A stretch of DNA of 33,199 nt from an uncultured Denitrobacterium sp. (GTDB lineage: Bacteria; Actinomycetota; Coriobacteriia; Coriobacteriales; Eggerthellaceae), in contig CAJOOG010000088.1 in the NCBI GenBank assembly GCA_905236045.1, positions 1-33,199 of the forward strand, in the 5' to 3' direction. Below, one piece after another: positions 16,716 through 23,440 of the stretch; positions within the stretch are counted from its first letter, which is position 1; each line of letters opens with the position of its first letter. A program made the position numbers and the translations under genes. The notes beneath the pieces are model-generated. The model had not been told where the DNA came from. It saw nothing but the letters and a program-made list of their open reading frames with translations, and made no database searches.

Positions 16716-17551
16716 GCGACCACCTCCGTCAGCGCGTTGCAGGCTTCCTCCACATTGCGGCAGACCGAACCCGTGTAGCAGCCGTTCGCCGCAAGCCGGT
16801 TCATGAGCGTGGTGGAGCGCGGGCAGTTCACGCCGATCTCCAGGAGCTCGTCGGAATGGGCCAGCACCTCCTGCGGCGCATCGGCGAAGCGGATGACGCC
16901 CTCGTCGACGATGACCAGCAGGTCCGCGAATTGCGAGAGCAGCGCGATCTTCTGCTCCACGACCACGATCGTGGTTTCGCGGGTGCGGGCGTAACCGTCT
17001 AGGAGATGGAAGACCTGCAGCGAGCTGGCCGGGTCGAGCTCGGCTGTGGGCTCGTCGAGGACGAGGACCTTCGGGTTCAGCGCCAGAATCGAGGCGATGG
17101 CCACCTTCTGCTTTTGCCCCCCCGAAAGACTCGCGATAACGCGGTCGCGTAAATCGGAAATACCCATGTCGGCGAGTGCCTGCTGTATGCGCGTCTCTAT
17201 CTGGTCGTGCGGCACGCCGAAGTTCTCCAGCCCGTAGAGAATCTCGTCCTCGACGACGGAGGAGACGAATTGACTGTCGATGTCCTGGCAGACGCTGCCC
17301 ACGATCCGGGAGAGGTCGGTCAGGCTGGTCTGGCAGGTGTCGAGCCCGTCGACGACGACCGATCCAAAGAATTGCCCCGGGTAGCAATGCGGGATGATGC
17401 CGTTCATGGCGTAGGTGAGCGTGGACTTGCCGCTGCCGGCGGCTCCCGTTATGCCCACGAAGGAGCCCTGCGGAATGCTCAGGTCGATGCCGCGCACCAC
17501 CGGCTGCTCACTTTCGCGGTAGGTGAAGCTGAAATGGGAGATCTCTATCAT
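16712..17551 (-). CDS. ECF transporter ATPase, first subunit (H-loop glutamine)
   Basis: The partner ABC ATPase of the ECF importer (279 aa). It has Walker A GAAGSGKST (36-44), a canonical signature LSGGQ (142-146) and Walker B LVLDEPTAELD (Glu167). The position that normally carries the switch histidine reads VVVEQK, so Gln200 replaces His. The C-terminal domain is typical of EcfA proteins. The gene is 72 nt after trpP and overlaps the second ATPase gene by 4 nt. Combined with the degenerate signature of its partner, this predicts one canonical and one altered ATP site in the heterodimer. Confidence 0.92.
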   Translation of the reverse strand: MIEISHFSFTYRESEQPVVRGIDLSIPQGSFVGITGAAGSGKSTLTYAMNGIIPHCYPGQFFGSVVVDGLDTCQTSLTDLSRIVGSVCQDIDSQFVSSVVEDEILYGLENFGVPHDQIETRIQQALADMGISDLRDRVIASLSGGQKQKVAIASILALNPKVLVLDEPTAELDPASSLQVFHLLDGYARTRETTIVVVEQKIALLSQFADLLVIVDEGVIRFADAPQEVLAHSDELLEIGVNCPRSTTLMNRLAANGCYTGSVCRNVEEACNALTEVVA

Positions 17552-17623
17552 GGTTCGGACGTCCTTGTCTGCAAGATGCCGGGGCGGGCATCCCCCACCC
17601 CGGCGAGGTCGGTCGAGCGGGCG

Positions 17624-18208
17624 TTACTTCTTGAGCACCTTGCGCAGCAGCGGCGTGAGGATCTGCACGAGCACGGCGTTGAAGGTGGCGGTGCCGAAGA
17701 CCATCACGGCGTAGGTGACGAAGATGACGGGCAGGGCCAGGCCGTTCATGAGCCCGACGATGATGGCGAAGGTGTAGCCGGAGACGACCGTGGACAGGAA
17801 GGTGTTGACGATGGGGTTGATATCGAGCTTTGAGCCGATCTTCATGGGCACGTATATGAGAGCGCCGCAGGCCGCCGCGCCGAGCAGCTCGGAGGGAATG
17901 TTCACGAGCGGCGTGGCGTTGAGCATGGGAATCTGGCACATGATGCCCGCGATGAGGCCGATGGCCAAAGACTGCGGGAACTTGGGGCGCGTGAGGATGA
18001 TGGCCAGGCAGTACATGGCGATGACGAAATTGGGCTTCATCCCGGCAAACGACAGGAAACTCGCGACGGTGAGCTTGAGCACGGCGCCCGCGGCGAGCAG
18101 CACGGCGATGAGGATGAGGTCCTGGGTGCCCAGCCCGCGCTTGGCCTGGGTGTCGGCGGTAATGGTGCGGGGCTGTTCCGCGGCGGTGTTGTTGTTGGCT
18201 TCGGACAT
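17624..18208 (-). CDS. trpP: Tryptophan ECF transporter substrate-binding protein, TrpP-like
   Basis: A 194-residue integral membrane protein with about six hydrophobic helices after a 28-residue polar N-terminus. Sequence such as FAGMKPNFVIAMY and the following IGLIAGIMCQIPM closely resembles the tryptophan transporter TrpP (YhaG) of Bacillus as I remember it. The first helix contains the AxxxA motif (Ala35, Ala39) by which ECF S components contact EcfT. Two independent facts support tryptophan as substrate: the upstream T-box carries a UGG specifier, and the operon continues with ecfA, ecfA' and ecfT. The ATG at 18208 has an AAGGAAAGGAAAG site. An in-frame TTG inside the riboswitch terminator is not credible as a start. 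Specificity is inferred, not shown. Confidence 0.88.
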   Translation of the reverse strand: MSEANNNTAAEQPRTITADTQAKRGLGTQDLILIAVLLAAGAVLKLTVASFLSFAGMKPNFVIAMYCLAIILTRPKFPQSLAIGLIAGIMCQIPMLNATPLVNIPSELLGAAACGALIYVPMKIGSKLDINPIVNTFLSTVVSGYTFAIIVGLMNGLALPVIFVTYAVMVFGTATFNAVLVQILTPLLRKVLKK

Positions 18209-18304
18209 GATTCTTTCCTTTCCTTCGTGGCCGCTTCCTTTAAGCGATCCCTCCTTGGCATCGAATGCCCCGAAGTCGTCTTCGAACCATCGCAATCGGC
18301 TCGC

Positions 18305-18360
18305 AAACAAAATAGCCTGTCCTTCGCAGCCTCTCTCGAAGCTTCAAAGGACAGGCTATT
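18305..18360 (-). terminator. T-box-controlled intrinsic terminator
   Basis: A perfect 14-bp stem (AATAGCCTGTCCTT, 18360-18347, with 18324-18311) and a 22-nt loop, followed by TTGTTT. The 5' arm overlaps the region needed for the antiterminator (CCTTT pairing with AAAGG of the T-box), so the two structures exclude each other. Confidence 0.93.
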
Positions 18361-18618
18361 CAACCTGCGGTGCCACCTTTGCTTGGTCAGCTTCCTTGCG
18401 GTAACCGACCCACTCGTGAACGTGCTATCACACCTTCTGCCTCTGACGCGGGCTCACGGTCCAGATACTCGGCCTCTTGCATGCGCTCGGGGCCTTTCCC
18501 CTTTCCCTCGGCGATCCATTTACCATCTGGCGTACTGCGGAACTCCCAGCTTACGTCCGCTCTCTGTGAGTGCCCGGATGGCTTGACTTTCGCCTCAACG
18601 GTTTCGAGCTATTCGATT
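18305..18618 (-). ncRNA. T-box riboswitch, tryptophan-specific
   Basis: A complete T-box leader read on the minus strand. The stem I base pairs GCTCG (18609-18605) with CGAGC (18489-18485). Above it GGCGA pairs with TCGCC, then an internal loop with AAGTCAAG on the 5' side and TAAATGGA on the 3' side, closed by CCATC/GATGG. This is the specifier loop, and its codon is TGG (18518-18516) followed by A. The distal part begins with the conserved AGAGAGC. The T-box sequence AAGGTGGCACCGCA spans 18379-18366. Its TGGC bulge should pair with the GCCA end of tRNA-Trp, whose discriminator base is G in bacteria. Uncharged tRNA-Trp would stabilise the antiterminator and switch on trpP. Confidence 0.95.
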
Positions 18619-18625
18619 GCAGAGC

Positions 18626-18655
18626 ATTCTAAAGGCAGCCATTCTTCCCTGTCAA
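18626..18655 (-). promoter_or_regulatory. Promoter of the Trp T-box/trpP operon
   Basis: TTGACA (18655-18650), 18-nt spacer, TAGAAT (18631-18626) on the minus strand, predicting a start near 18618, just before stem I. An A-rich run (GCGCAAAAAAG) lies immediately upstream of the -35 and could act as an UP element. Confidence 0.8.
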
Positions 18656-18699
18656 GAACTTTTTTGCGCGAGCTTGCGCAACGCGGAGGGGGGTCAATA

Positions 18700-18720
18700 A
18701 GTCCCCCAAATAGTCCCCCA
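18700..18720. repeat. Short tandem repeat AGTCCCCCA
   Basis: Two copies of AGTCCCCCA (18700-18708, 18712-18720) at 12-nt spacing, preceded by a GGGGG run that can pair with the CCCCC. It lies just downstream of the tRNA-Val terminator. The function is unknown; a relic attachment site is possible but no integrase or second copy is visible. Confidence 0.5.
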
Positions 18721-18740
18721 GATGCCTCCCCTAAAGGAAC

Positions 18741-18767
18741 AGGCCAGACCTTTTAGCGGTCTGACCT
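18741..18767 (-). terminator. Terminator downstream of tRNA-Val
   Basis: A 10-bp stem with one G-U-type pair (plus-strand arms AGGCCAGACC 18741-18750 and GGTCTGACCT 18758-18767), 7-nt loop, 9 nt after the encoded CCA of tRNA-Val. Only a short T stretch follows on the minus strand. Confidence 0.6.
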
Positions 18768-18776
18768 GGGGTTTCG

Positions 18777-18851
18777 TGGTGGGCGTAACAAGGATTGAAC
18801 TTGTGGCCTCTTCCGTGTCAGGGAAGCGCTCTCCCGCTGAGCTATACGCCC
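18777..18851 (-). tRNA. tRNA-Val (anticodon GAC)
   Basis: A 75-nt cloverleaf with encoded CCA. The acceptor stem GGGCGTA/TACGCCC has seven pairs. The D arm is GCTC/GAGC and the anticodon stem CTTCC/GGAAG carries the loop CTGACAC. The T arm ACAAG/CTTGT holds TTCAATC. Discriminator base A. Confidence 0.96.
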
Positions 18852-18880
18852 GTATGTTGCCGCATCTGCGACGATTGCGT

Positions 18881-18908
18881 ATTCTAGCAGAAGCCGGGCT
18901 GCTTGAAA
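18881..18908 (-). promoter_or_regulatory. Candidate promoter of tRNA-Val
   Basis: TTTCAA (18908-18903), 16-nt spacer, TAGAAT (18886-18881) on the minus strand, giving a leader of about 23 nt before the tRNA 5' end. The -35 hexamer is weak. Confidence 0.4.
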
Positions 18909-18944
18909 CCCCTCTTCTGAAAGAATCCCATTACAGAAGAAAGT

Positions 18945-19018
18945 TGGAGGCGACGCCCGGATTCGAACCGGGGGTAAAGGCTTTGCAGGCCTCTGCCTTA
19001 CCACTTGGCCACGTCGCC
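18945..19018 (-). tRNA. tRNA-Cys (anticodon GCA)
   Basis: A 74-nt cloverleaf with encoded CCA. Acceptor stem GGCGACG/CGTCGCC, anticodon loop CTGCAAA between GAGGC and GCCTT, T loop TTCGAAT. The discriminator base is T (U73), the known identity element for cysteine. No separate promoter is evident: a terminator-like hairpin ends 9 nt upstream. Confidence 0.96.
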
Positions 19019-19027
19019 ACCTGGCTG

Positions 19028-19061
19028 AAAAAAGCCAGCCGAAGATTTGTTTCGGCCGGCT
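19028..19061 (-). terminator. Strong intrinsic terminator between tRNA-Gly and tRNA-Cys
   Basis: An 11-bp stem with one G-U pair (plus-strand arms 19033-19043 and 19051-19061), loop of 7 nt, followed on the minus strand by six T. It lies 10 nt after the tRNA-Gly CCA end and 9 nt before tRNA-Cys. Its 3' arm can alternatively pair with AGCCAG just downstream (19026-19021). Confidence 0.8.
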
Positions 19062-19071
19062 CCTCCTGCAA

Positions 19072-19147
19072 TGGAGCGGACAACGGGATTCGAACCCGCG
19101 ACCCTCACCTTGGCAAGGTGATGCTCTACCAACTGAGCCATGTCCGC
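19072..19147 (-). tRNA. tRNA-Gly (anticodon GCC)
   Basis: A 76-nt cloverleaf with encoded CCA. Acceptor stem GCGGACA/TGTCCGC, anticodon loop TTGCCAA between TCACC and GGTGA, T loop TTCGAAT. Discriminator base T (U73), as usual for glycine. Confidence 0.97.
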
Positions 19148-19159
19148 GTGCAAGAAAGT

Positions 19160-19187
19160 ATTATACGCATCCCCTATCGCGGCGCAA
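19160..19187 (-). promoter_or_regulatory. Promoter of tRNA-Gly
   Basis: TTGCGC (19187-19182), 16-nt spacer, TATAAT (19165-19160) on the minus strand. Transcription would begin about 6 nt before the mature tRNA 5' end. The same -35, spacer length and -10 occur before secG. Confidence 0.7.
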
Positions 19188-19313
19188 GAACTAATTTGCA
19201 CTCCCCGAAACCGAACACAAGCTGTTCACAACGCAGAAAGCCTCCGATGGCCTCGCTTCCCAAGGTCCTCGAGATCTTCCGGGTCCCGTTGCACGCACCC
19301 GGCCTCGGGTACG

Positions 19314-19336
19314 AAAAAGGACCCCGAGGGGTCCTT
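19314..19336 (-). terminator. Intrinsic terminator of tRNA-Leu
   Basis: On the minus strand an AAGGACCC arm pairs with GGGTCCTT across a 4-nt CTCG loop and runs into TTTTT (19318-19314). It begins 9 nt after the tRNA-Leu CCA end. Confidence 0.85.
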
Positions 19337-19344
19337 GGCAATTC

Positions 19345-19433
19345 TGGTGTCGGAGGCGGGATTTGAACCCGCATACCCGAGAAATGGGCACTAGCACCTC
19401 AAGCTAGCGTGTCTGCCGTTCCACCACTCCGAC
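19345..19433 (-). tRNA. tRNA-Leu (anticodon GAG)
   Basis: An 89-nt class II tRNA with encoded CCA and a long variable arm. Acceptor stem GTCGGAG/CTCCGAC, anticodon loop TTGAGGT between GCTAG stem arms, T loop TTCAAAT, discriminator A. Confidence 0.96.
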
Positions 19434-19456
19434 GTGTTGTCTGGCAACGGAAGCTT

Positions 19457-19484
19457 AGTTTAGCAGATGGAGCTTGCGTTGCAA
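19457..19484 (-). promoter_or_regulatory. Candidate promoter of tRNA-Leu
   Basis: TTGCAA (19484-19479), 16-nt spacer, TAAACT (19462-19457) on the minus strand, about 17 nt before the expected start region of the tRNA-Leu transcript. It lies just after the secG stop codon. Confidence 0.5.
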
Positions 19485-19492
19485 GGACGAAA

Positions 19493-19744
19493 TTATCCGA
19501 TCGAGCCTTTCGGGTAGACGATCATAAGCGCAATGAGCGACACGATGAAGACGATCGCGAAGATGATGGTGATGCGATCGAGGTTCTTCTCGATGATGCT
19601 CGTTCCCGTGCTCGTGTTGTAAAGCGAGCTAGCGATGGCATCGGAGATGCCGGTGCCCTTGCCGGAATGGAGCATGATGAATACGATAAGCCCGGCACCG
19701 GAGATGACGAGTGCGATGATGAGTATGATGAGCAGCGGATTCAA
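19493..19744 (-). CDS. secG: Protein translocase subunit SecG
   Basis: A small membrane subunit (83 aa) of the SecYEG channel that aids preprotein export. Two hydrophobic helices (about 4-25 and 55-77) flank a polar loop containing SGKGTGISDAIASS, the SecG-type glycine-rich region. The start chosen is TTG at 19744, which gives the usual family length and places NPLLIILII at the N-terminus. The frame can be extended 20 codons upstream to another TTG, but that region is Cys-rich and unlike SecG, and it would begin at the predicted -10 box. The gene is commonly found next to glycolytic genes, as here after gpmI (112 nt). Confidence 0.9.
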   Translation of the reverse strand: MNPLLIILIIALVISGAGLIVFIMLHSGKGTGISDAIASSLYNTSTGTSIIEKNLDRITIIFAIVFIVSLIALMIVYPKGSIG

Positions 19745-19803
19745 GGCGCATCTCTTTCGTATCGAATTGACAGGAACGCATGCGGAGCACACGCAAGTAA
19801 CCA

Positions 19804-19831
19804 ATTATACGTACAACCCGCCCCGGCGCAA
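19804..19831 (-). promoter_or_regulatory. Promoter of secG
   Basis: TTGCGC (19831-19826), 16-nt spacer, TATAAT (19809-19804) on the minus strand. It gives a 5' leader of about 53 nt before the TTG start. The architecture is identical to the tRNA-Gly promoter. Confidence 0.65.
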
Positions 19832-19856
19832 GTACGTTTGCCTTCCATCACGAAAC

Positions 19857-21404
19857 TTACCCAAGCAGGGATGCCGCCGTCATCTCCTCCGGCTGCGGGA
19901 GGCCTATCAGCTCCAGCAGCGTGGGCGAAAGATTGCAAAGGGCCCCCGTCTCGCCTTCCGGCACTTCCAGCGTGCGGCCGCCTCCGGCGTAGTCGACCAG
20001 AAATAGCGGAACGGGATTGGTCGTATGCGCGGTGTGAGGCGTGCCGTCGGGGGCTATCATCACATCGGCATTGCCGTGGTCGGCGGTCACCAGCGCCACT
20101 CCCCCTTTGCGCTCGATGGCCGCAAGCACCTGCCCTACGCCCGCGTCGACGGCCTCCACGGCCTGCTTCGCCGCCGGGATGACGCCGGTATGCCCGACCA
20201 TATCGCAATTCGCGAAGTTCACGATGTAGACTTGCGCCACGTCGTCGTCTATGGCGCGTGCAAGCGTCCTGGCCACTTCCGGCTCGCTCATCTCCGGCTG
20301 CAGGTCATAGGTGGCCACCTTCGGGCTCGACACGATCGTGCGTTCCTCGCCGACCTTGGGTTTTTCGACCCCTCCGTTCAGGAAGAAGGTCACGTGCGCG
20401 TACTTCTCCGTCTCGGCGATGTGATATTGCCGCAGTCCAGCCGCCGATAGCACGTCGGCCAGCACGTTCTCGGGGAATTCTTTGGGGAAGGCCACGTCGG
20501 CGTCGATGGTCGGGTCGTATTCGGTTAGGCAGAGGAAAGAGGGCCGCGGGGCTCGCTGCCCCTCGATGATCTCCTTGTCGGTGAAGGTGTGCGTGATCTC
20601 TCGGGCGCGGTCCGGACGGAAGTTGAAGAAGATCAGCGCGTCTTGGTCCTGTACGCCGCGGTCGGTGAAAGCGCCCGGCACCACGAACTCGTCGGTAGTC
20701 CCCCCGTCGTAGCTGGCCTGCATGAAGGAAACGGGATCCAGATCCGTTCGCGGTTCGCAGAAGGCCATCGCACGGTAGGCCTTCTCCACGCGATCCCAGC
20801 GGTTGTCGCGGTCCATCGCGTAGTAGCGCCCGCTTATGCTGGCGATGCGCATGTCGCAGCCCTTTCCGCGACACTGCCCCACGACCTCGAGCAGGTCCTC
20901 GATGCATTCCTTGCCGCTCGCCGGCGGCACGTCGCGGCCATCCATGAAGCAATGCACGTGCACGTGGGGGACCCCCTGTTCGGCAGCGATGCGCAGCAGA
21001 GCGTATAGATGCGCGCTGCTCGAGTGGACGCCGCCCGGGCTCGTGAGCCCCATGATGTGCAGCACGCTGCCATCCTGCTTGGCACGCTCCATCGCCTTGC
21101 GCACCTTCGCGTTTTCCGCCAGGCTGCCGTCTTCGCAGGCGCGGTTGATGCGTGTGAGCTCCTGGTAGACGACTCGCCCGGCCCCGATGTTCAGGTGCCC
21201 GACTTCCGAATTGCCCATCTGCCCCTCCGGCAGCCCCACGGCCTCGCCCGAAGCCTGTATCTGGATATGCGGGCAGGTGGCGGCAAGTTCGTCGAGCGTT
21301 GGCGTGTCGGCTAAGCTGATGGCGTTGCCCGGGCCGTTCGGGGCAATGCCGAATCCGTCCATGATGATGAGCGCAGCGGGAAGATGGAGCTGAGAGCTGT
21401 CCAT
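19857..21404 (-). CDS. gpmI: 2,3-bisphosphoglycerate-independent phosphoglycerate mutase
   Basis: A manganese-dependent glycolytic enzyme (515 aa, standard length) that interconverts 3- and 2-phosphoglycerate. The N-terminal phosphatase domain starts LIIMDGFGIAPNGPGNA. The catalytic serine is Ser66 in GQMGNSEVGHLNIGAG, and metal ligands recur in VTADHGNADVM near the C-terminus. The sequence between the two halves, including CFMDGRDVPP and ISGRYYAMDRDNRWDR, is typical of the family. It lies 39 nt after tpiA and is likely the last gene of the pgk-tpiA-gpmI transcript; secG downstream has its own promoter. Confidence 0.97.
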   Translation of the reverse strand: MDSSQLHLPAALIIMDGFGIAPNGPGNAISLADTPTLDELAATCPHIQIQASGEAVGLPEGQMGNSEVGHLNIGAGRVVYQELTRINRACEDGSLAENAKVRKAMERAKQDGSVLHIMGLTSPGGVHSSSAHLYALLRIAAEQGVPHVHVHCFMDGRDVPPASGKECIEDLLEVVGQCRGKGCDMRIASISGRYYAMDRDNRWDRVEKAYRAMAFCEPRTDLDPVSFMQASYDGGTTDEFVVPGAFTDRGVQDQDALIFFNFRPDRAREITHTFTDKEIIEGQRAPRPSFLCLTEYDPTIDADVAFPKEFPENVLADVLSAAGLRQYHIAETEKYAHVTFFLNGGVEKPKVGEERTIVSSPKVATYDLQPEMSEPEVARTLARAIDDDVAQVYIVNFANCDMVGHTGVIPAAKQAVEAVDAGVGQVLAAIERKGGVALVTADHGNADVMIAPDGTPHTAHTTNPVPLFLVDYAGGGRTLEVPEGETGALCNLSPTLLELIGLPQPEEMTAASLLG

Positions 21405-21443
21405 GAAGGTCCTTTCGGTGAAGAGGCGGTGGGAACGTCCGAA

Positions 21444-22211
21444 TCAGATGCAGGCGGCGATGAGCTCTACGAACGACTCGGCTTCGAGCGCGGCCCCTCC
21501 TACAAGTCCGCCGTCGATGTCCTTTTGCGTCATGAGCCCCTCCACGTTGGCCGGCTTCATCGACCCGCCGTAAAGGACGCGCATCTCGTCTGAAATCTCG
21601 CTTCCGTACCTATCCGCCAGACAGGCGCGAATGGCGGCGCATACCTCTTGGGCCTGCTCGGGCAAGGCGGTGCGCCCGGTGCCGATGGCCCAGATGGGCT
21701 CGTAGGCCACCACGCACGTTTTCGCCTGGTTGTCTTCGATGCCGGCGAAATCCGCCCGCACCTGGCTCGTCACGAACTCCAGGTAATCACCCGCCTCGCG
21801 CACGGCCAGCGACTCGCCCACGCAGACGATGGGCGCTACTCCGCCCTCGAGCAGGGCCGCGACCTTGCGGTTCACGGTCTCATCGGTCTCGGCGAAGTAC
21901 TCGCGGCGCTCCGAGTGCCCCACGATGCACCAGCTCGCCCCGGCCTCGCGGATCATCGGGATGCTCGCTTCGCCGGTGAAGGCCCCCTTGGGCTCCCAAT
22001 GGCAGTTCTGCGCACCCACGCTCGCCGGCGTCTTGTCGAATTCGAAGACGGAGTTCACGGCCTTGATATTCACCATAGCGGGACAGATGACCACATCCAC
22101 CTGATCGTCCCAGTACTCGCGGCTGCGGTTGGAGATCTGCTGGGCCAAAACGACCGACTCCGCCCAGGTCTTGTTCATCTTCCAATTGCCCGCCATCATC
22201 GGTTTGCGCAT
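21444..22211 (-). CDS. tpiA: Triosephosphate isomerase
   Basis: A glycolytic TIM-barrel enzyme (255 aa) that interconverts dihydroxyacetone phosphate and glyceraldehyde-3-phosphate. The active-site lysine is in MAGNWKMNK (Lys11), the electrophilic histidine in IVGHSERR, and the catalytic glutamate in VVAYEPIWAIGTG. The C-terminal phosphate-binding loop reads YGGSMKP and VGGAAL, with Ala-Ala in place of the more common Ala-Ser. It is one base after pgk, so the two are translated together, and is preceded by AAAGGGGAATAGC. gpmI follows after 39 nt. Confidence 0.97.
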   Translation of the reverse strand: MRKPMMAGNWKMNKTWAESVVLAQQISNRSREYWDDQVDVVICPAMVNIKAVNSVFEFDKTPASVGAQNCHWEPKGAFTGEASIPMIREAGASWCIVGHSERREYFAETDETVNRKVAALLEGGVAPIVCVGESLAVREAGDYLEFVTSQVRADFAGIEDNQAKTCVVAYEPIWAIGTGRTALPEQAQEVCAAIRACLADRYGSEISDEMRVLYGGSMKPANVEGLMTQKDIDGGLVGGAALEAESFVELIAACI

Positions 22212-22212
22212 G

Positions 22213-23403
22213 CTATTCCCCTTTCAGGGCCTCGACGCCCGGAAGCGCCTTGCCCTCGACCAGCTCCATGGAGGCGCCGCCTCCCGTGCTGATGAACGTC
22301 ATCTTGTCGGACAGGTCGAACTTGTTGGCGGCAGCCACGCTGTCGCCGCCGCCGACCACGGTCCTCGCCTGCGAATTCTGCGCCATGGCGACGCCGACGG
22401 CCTTGGTGCCCGCCTCGAAGGGCTTCATCTCGAAGACGCCCATGGGTCCGTTCCAGAAGACGGTCTTGCCCGAGGCGATGGCCTCGGCGTAGGCGCGGGC
22501 CGTTTCCGGTCCGATATCGAGCCCCATCATGTCCGCGGGAATGGCATCGGCAGAGACGACCTGCACCGAGGCGTCTTCGGCGAAGCGGTCCGCCACGACC
22601 ACATCGGTGGGCAGGAGGATCTCACATCCCCTGTTCTCGGCTTTGCGCAGCATCTCGCCCGCGCGGTCGACCCAGTCCTCTTCCTTCAGGCTCTCGCCCA
22701 CGCTTTGCCCCTGCGCGAGCAGGAAGGTGAAGCACATGCCGCCGCCGATGATGATGACGTCGGCCTTGTCGATGAGCGCATCGATGACGCCCACTTTATC
22801 CGAGACCTTCGAGCCGCCGAGTATGGCGACGAAGGGACGGGCCGGGTTCTCGAGCATGTCCGTGAGCGTCTGGACCTCGTTGAGCAGCAGGTAGCCGGCG
22901 TAGGCGGGAAGCAGATGCGCCACGCCCTCCGTGCTGGCATGCGCTCGATGCGCCGTGCCGAAGGCATCGTTGACATAGAGATCGGCGAGCTCGGCTAGGG
23001 CCGCGGCGAAAGCGGGGTCGTTCTTCTTCTCGCGTTTGTCGAAGCGCAGGTTCTCCAGCAGCAGGATCTCCCCCGCCGCCAGCGCGTCGGCGGCGGAGCG
23101 GGCGGAGGCGCCGATGGTGTCGGTCGCGAAATGCACGGGGGTCTCCGTGAGAACGCCCAGGCGCTCGGCGGCGGGAGCCAGCGAGAACTTCTCCTCGTAG
23201 CCGGTGCCGGCGGGACGGCCCAAGTGGCTCATCAAGATGACCTTCGCGCCCTTCCCCGCCAAAAACTCGATGGTGGGAAGCGCTTTGCGGATGCGCGTAT
23301 CGTCGATAACCGAGCCTTCGGCGATGGGGACGTTGAAATCCACGCGGACGAGCACTCGCTTGCCGCTCACGTCGGCTTGCTCGACGGATAAGATCTCGGA
23401 CAT
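22213..23403 (-). CDS. pgk: Phosphoglycerate kinase
   Basis: The ATP-generating glycolytic enzyme (396 aa, usual length) acting on 1,3-bisphosphoglycerate. It opens with KRVLVRVDFNVPI, followed by LMSHLGRPAG in the substrate-binding domain. The C-terminal nucleotide-binding half contains FVAILGGSKVSDK, FWNGPMGVFE and VVGGGDSVAA. The ATG at 23403 is preceded by AAAGGAAG; the longer open frame reaching into whiA is a shadow. A TATACT box lies 38 bases upstream, so pgk probably starts its own transcript. tpiA begins one base after the stop codon. Confidence 0.97.
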   Translation of the reverse strand: MSEILSVEQADVSGKRVLVRVDFNVPIAEGSVIDDTRIRKALPTIEFLAGKGAKVILMSHLGRPAGTGYEEKFSLAPAAERLGVLTETPVHFATDTIGASARSAADALAAGEILLLENLRFDKREKKNDPAFAAALAELADLYVNDAFGTAHRAHASTEGVAHLLPAYAGYLLLNEVQTLTDMLENPARPFVAILGGSKVSDKVGVIDALIDKADVIIIGGGMCFTFLLAQGQSVGESLKEEDWVDRAGEMLRKAENRGCEILLPTDVVVADRFAEDASVQVVSADAIPADMMGLDIGPETARAYAEAIASGKTVFWNGPMGVFEMKPFEAGTKAVGVAMAQNSQARTVVGGGDSVAAANKFDLSDKMTFISTGGGASMELVEGKALPGVEALKGE

Positions 23404-23440
23404 GGGCTTCCTTTCGGTTGAACGGGCACGAGATGCGTAA

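Noticed and set aside
17624-18310. TrpP starting at a TTG inside the T-box terminator
   Set aside because: That start would lie in the terminator stem end with no ribosome site, and the extra 34 residues are unlike the family. The ATG at 18208 has a strong AAGGAAAGG site.
18664-18681. Hairpin TTGCGC...GCGCAA as a terminator
   Set aside because: On the minus strand it is followed by A residues, not T, and it sits directly upstream of the T-box promoter; on the plus strand no gene precedes it.
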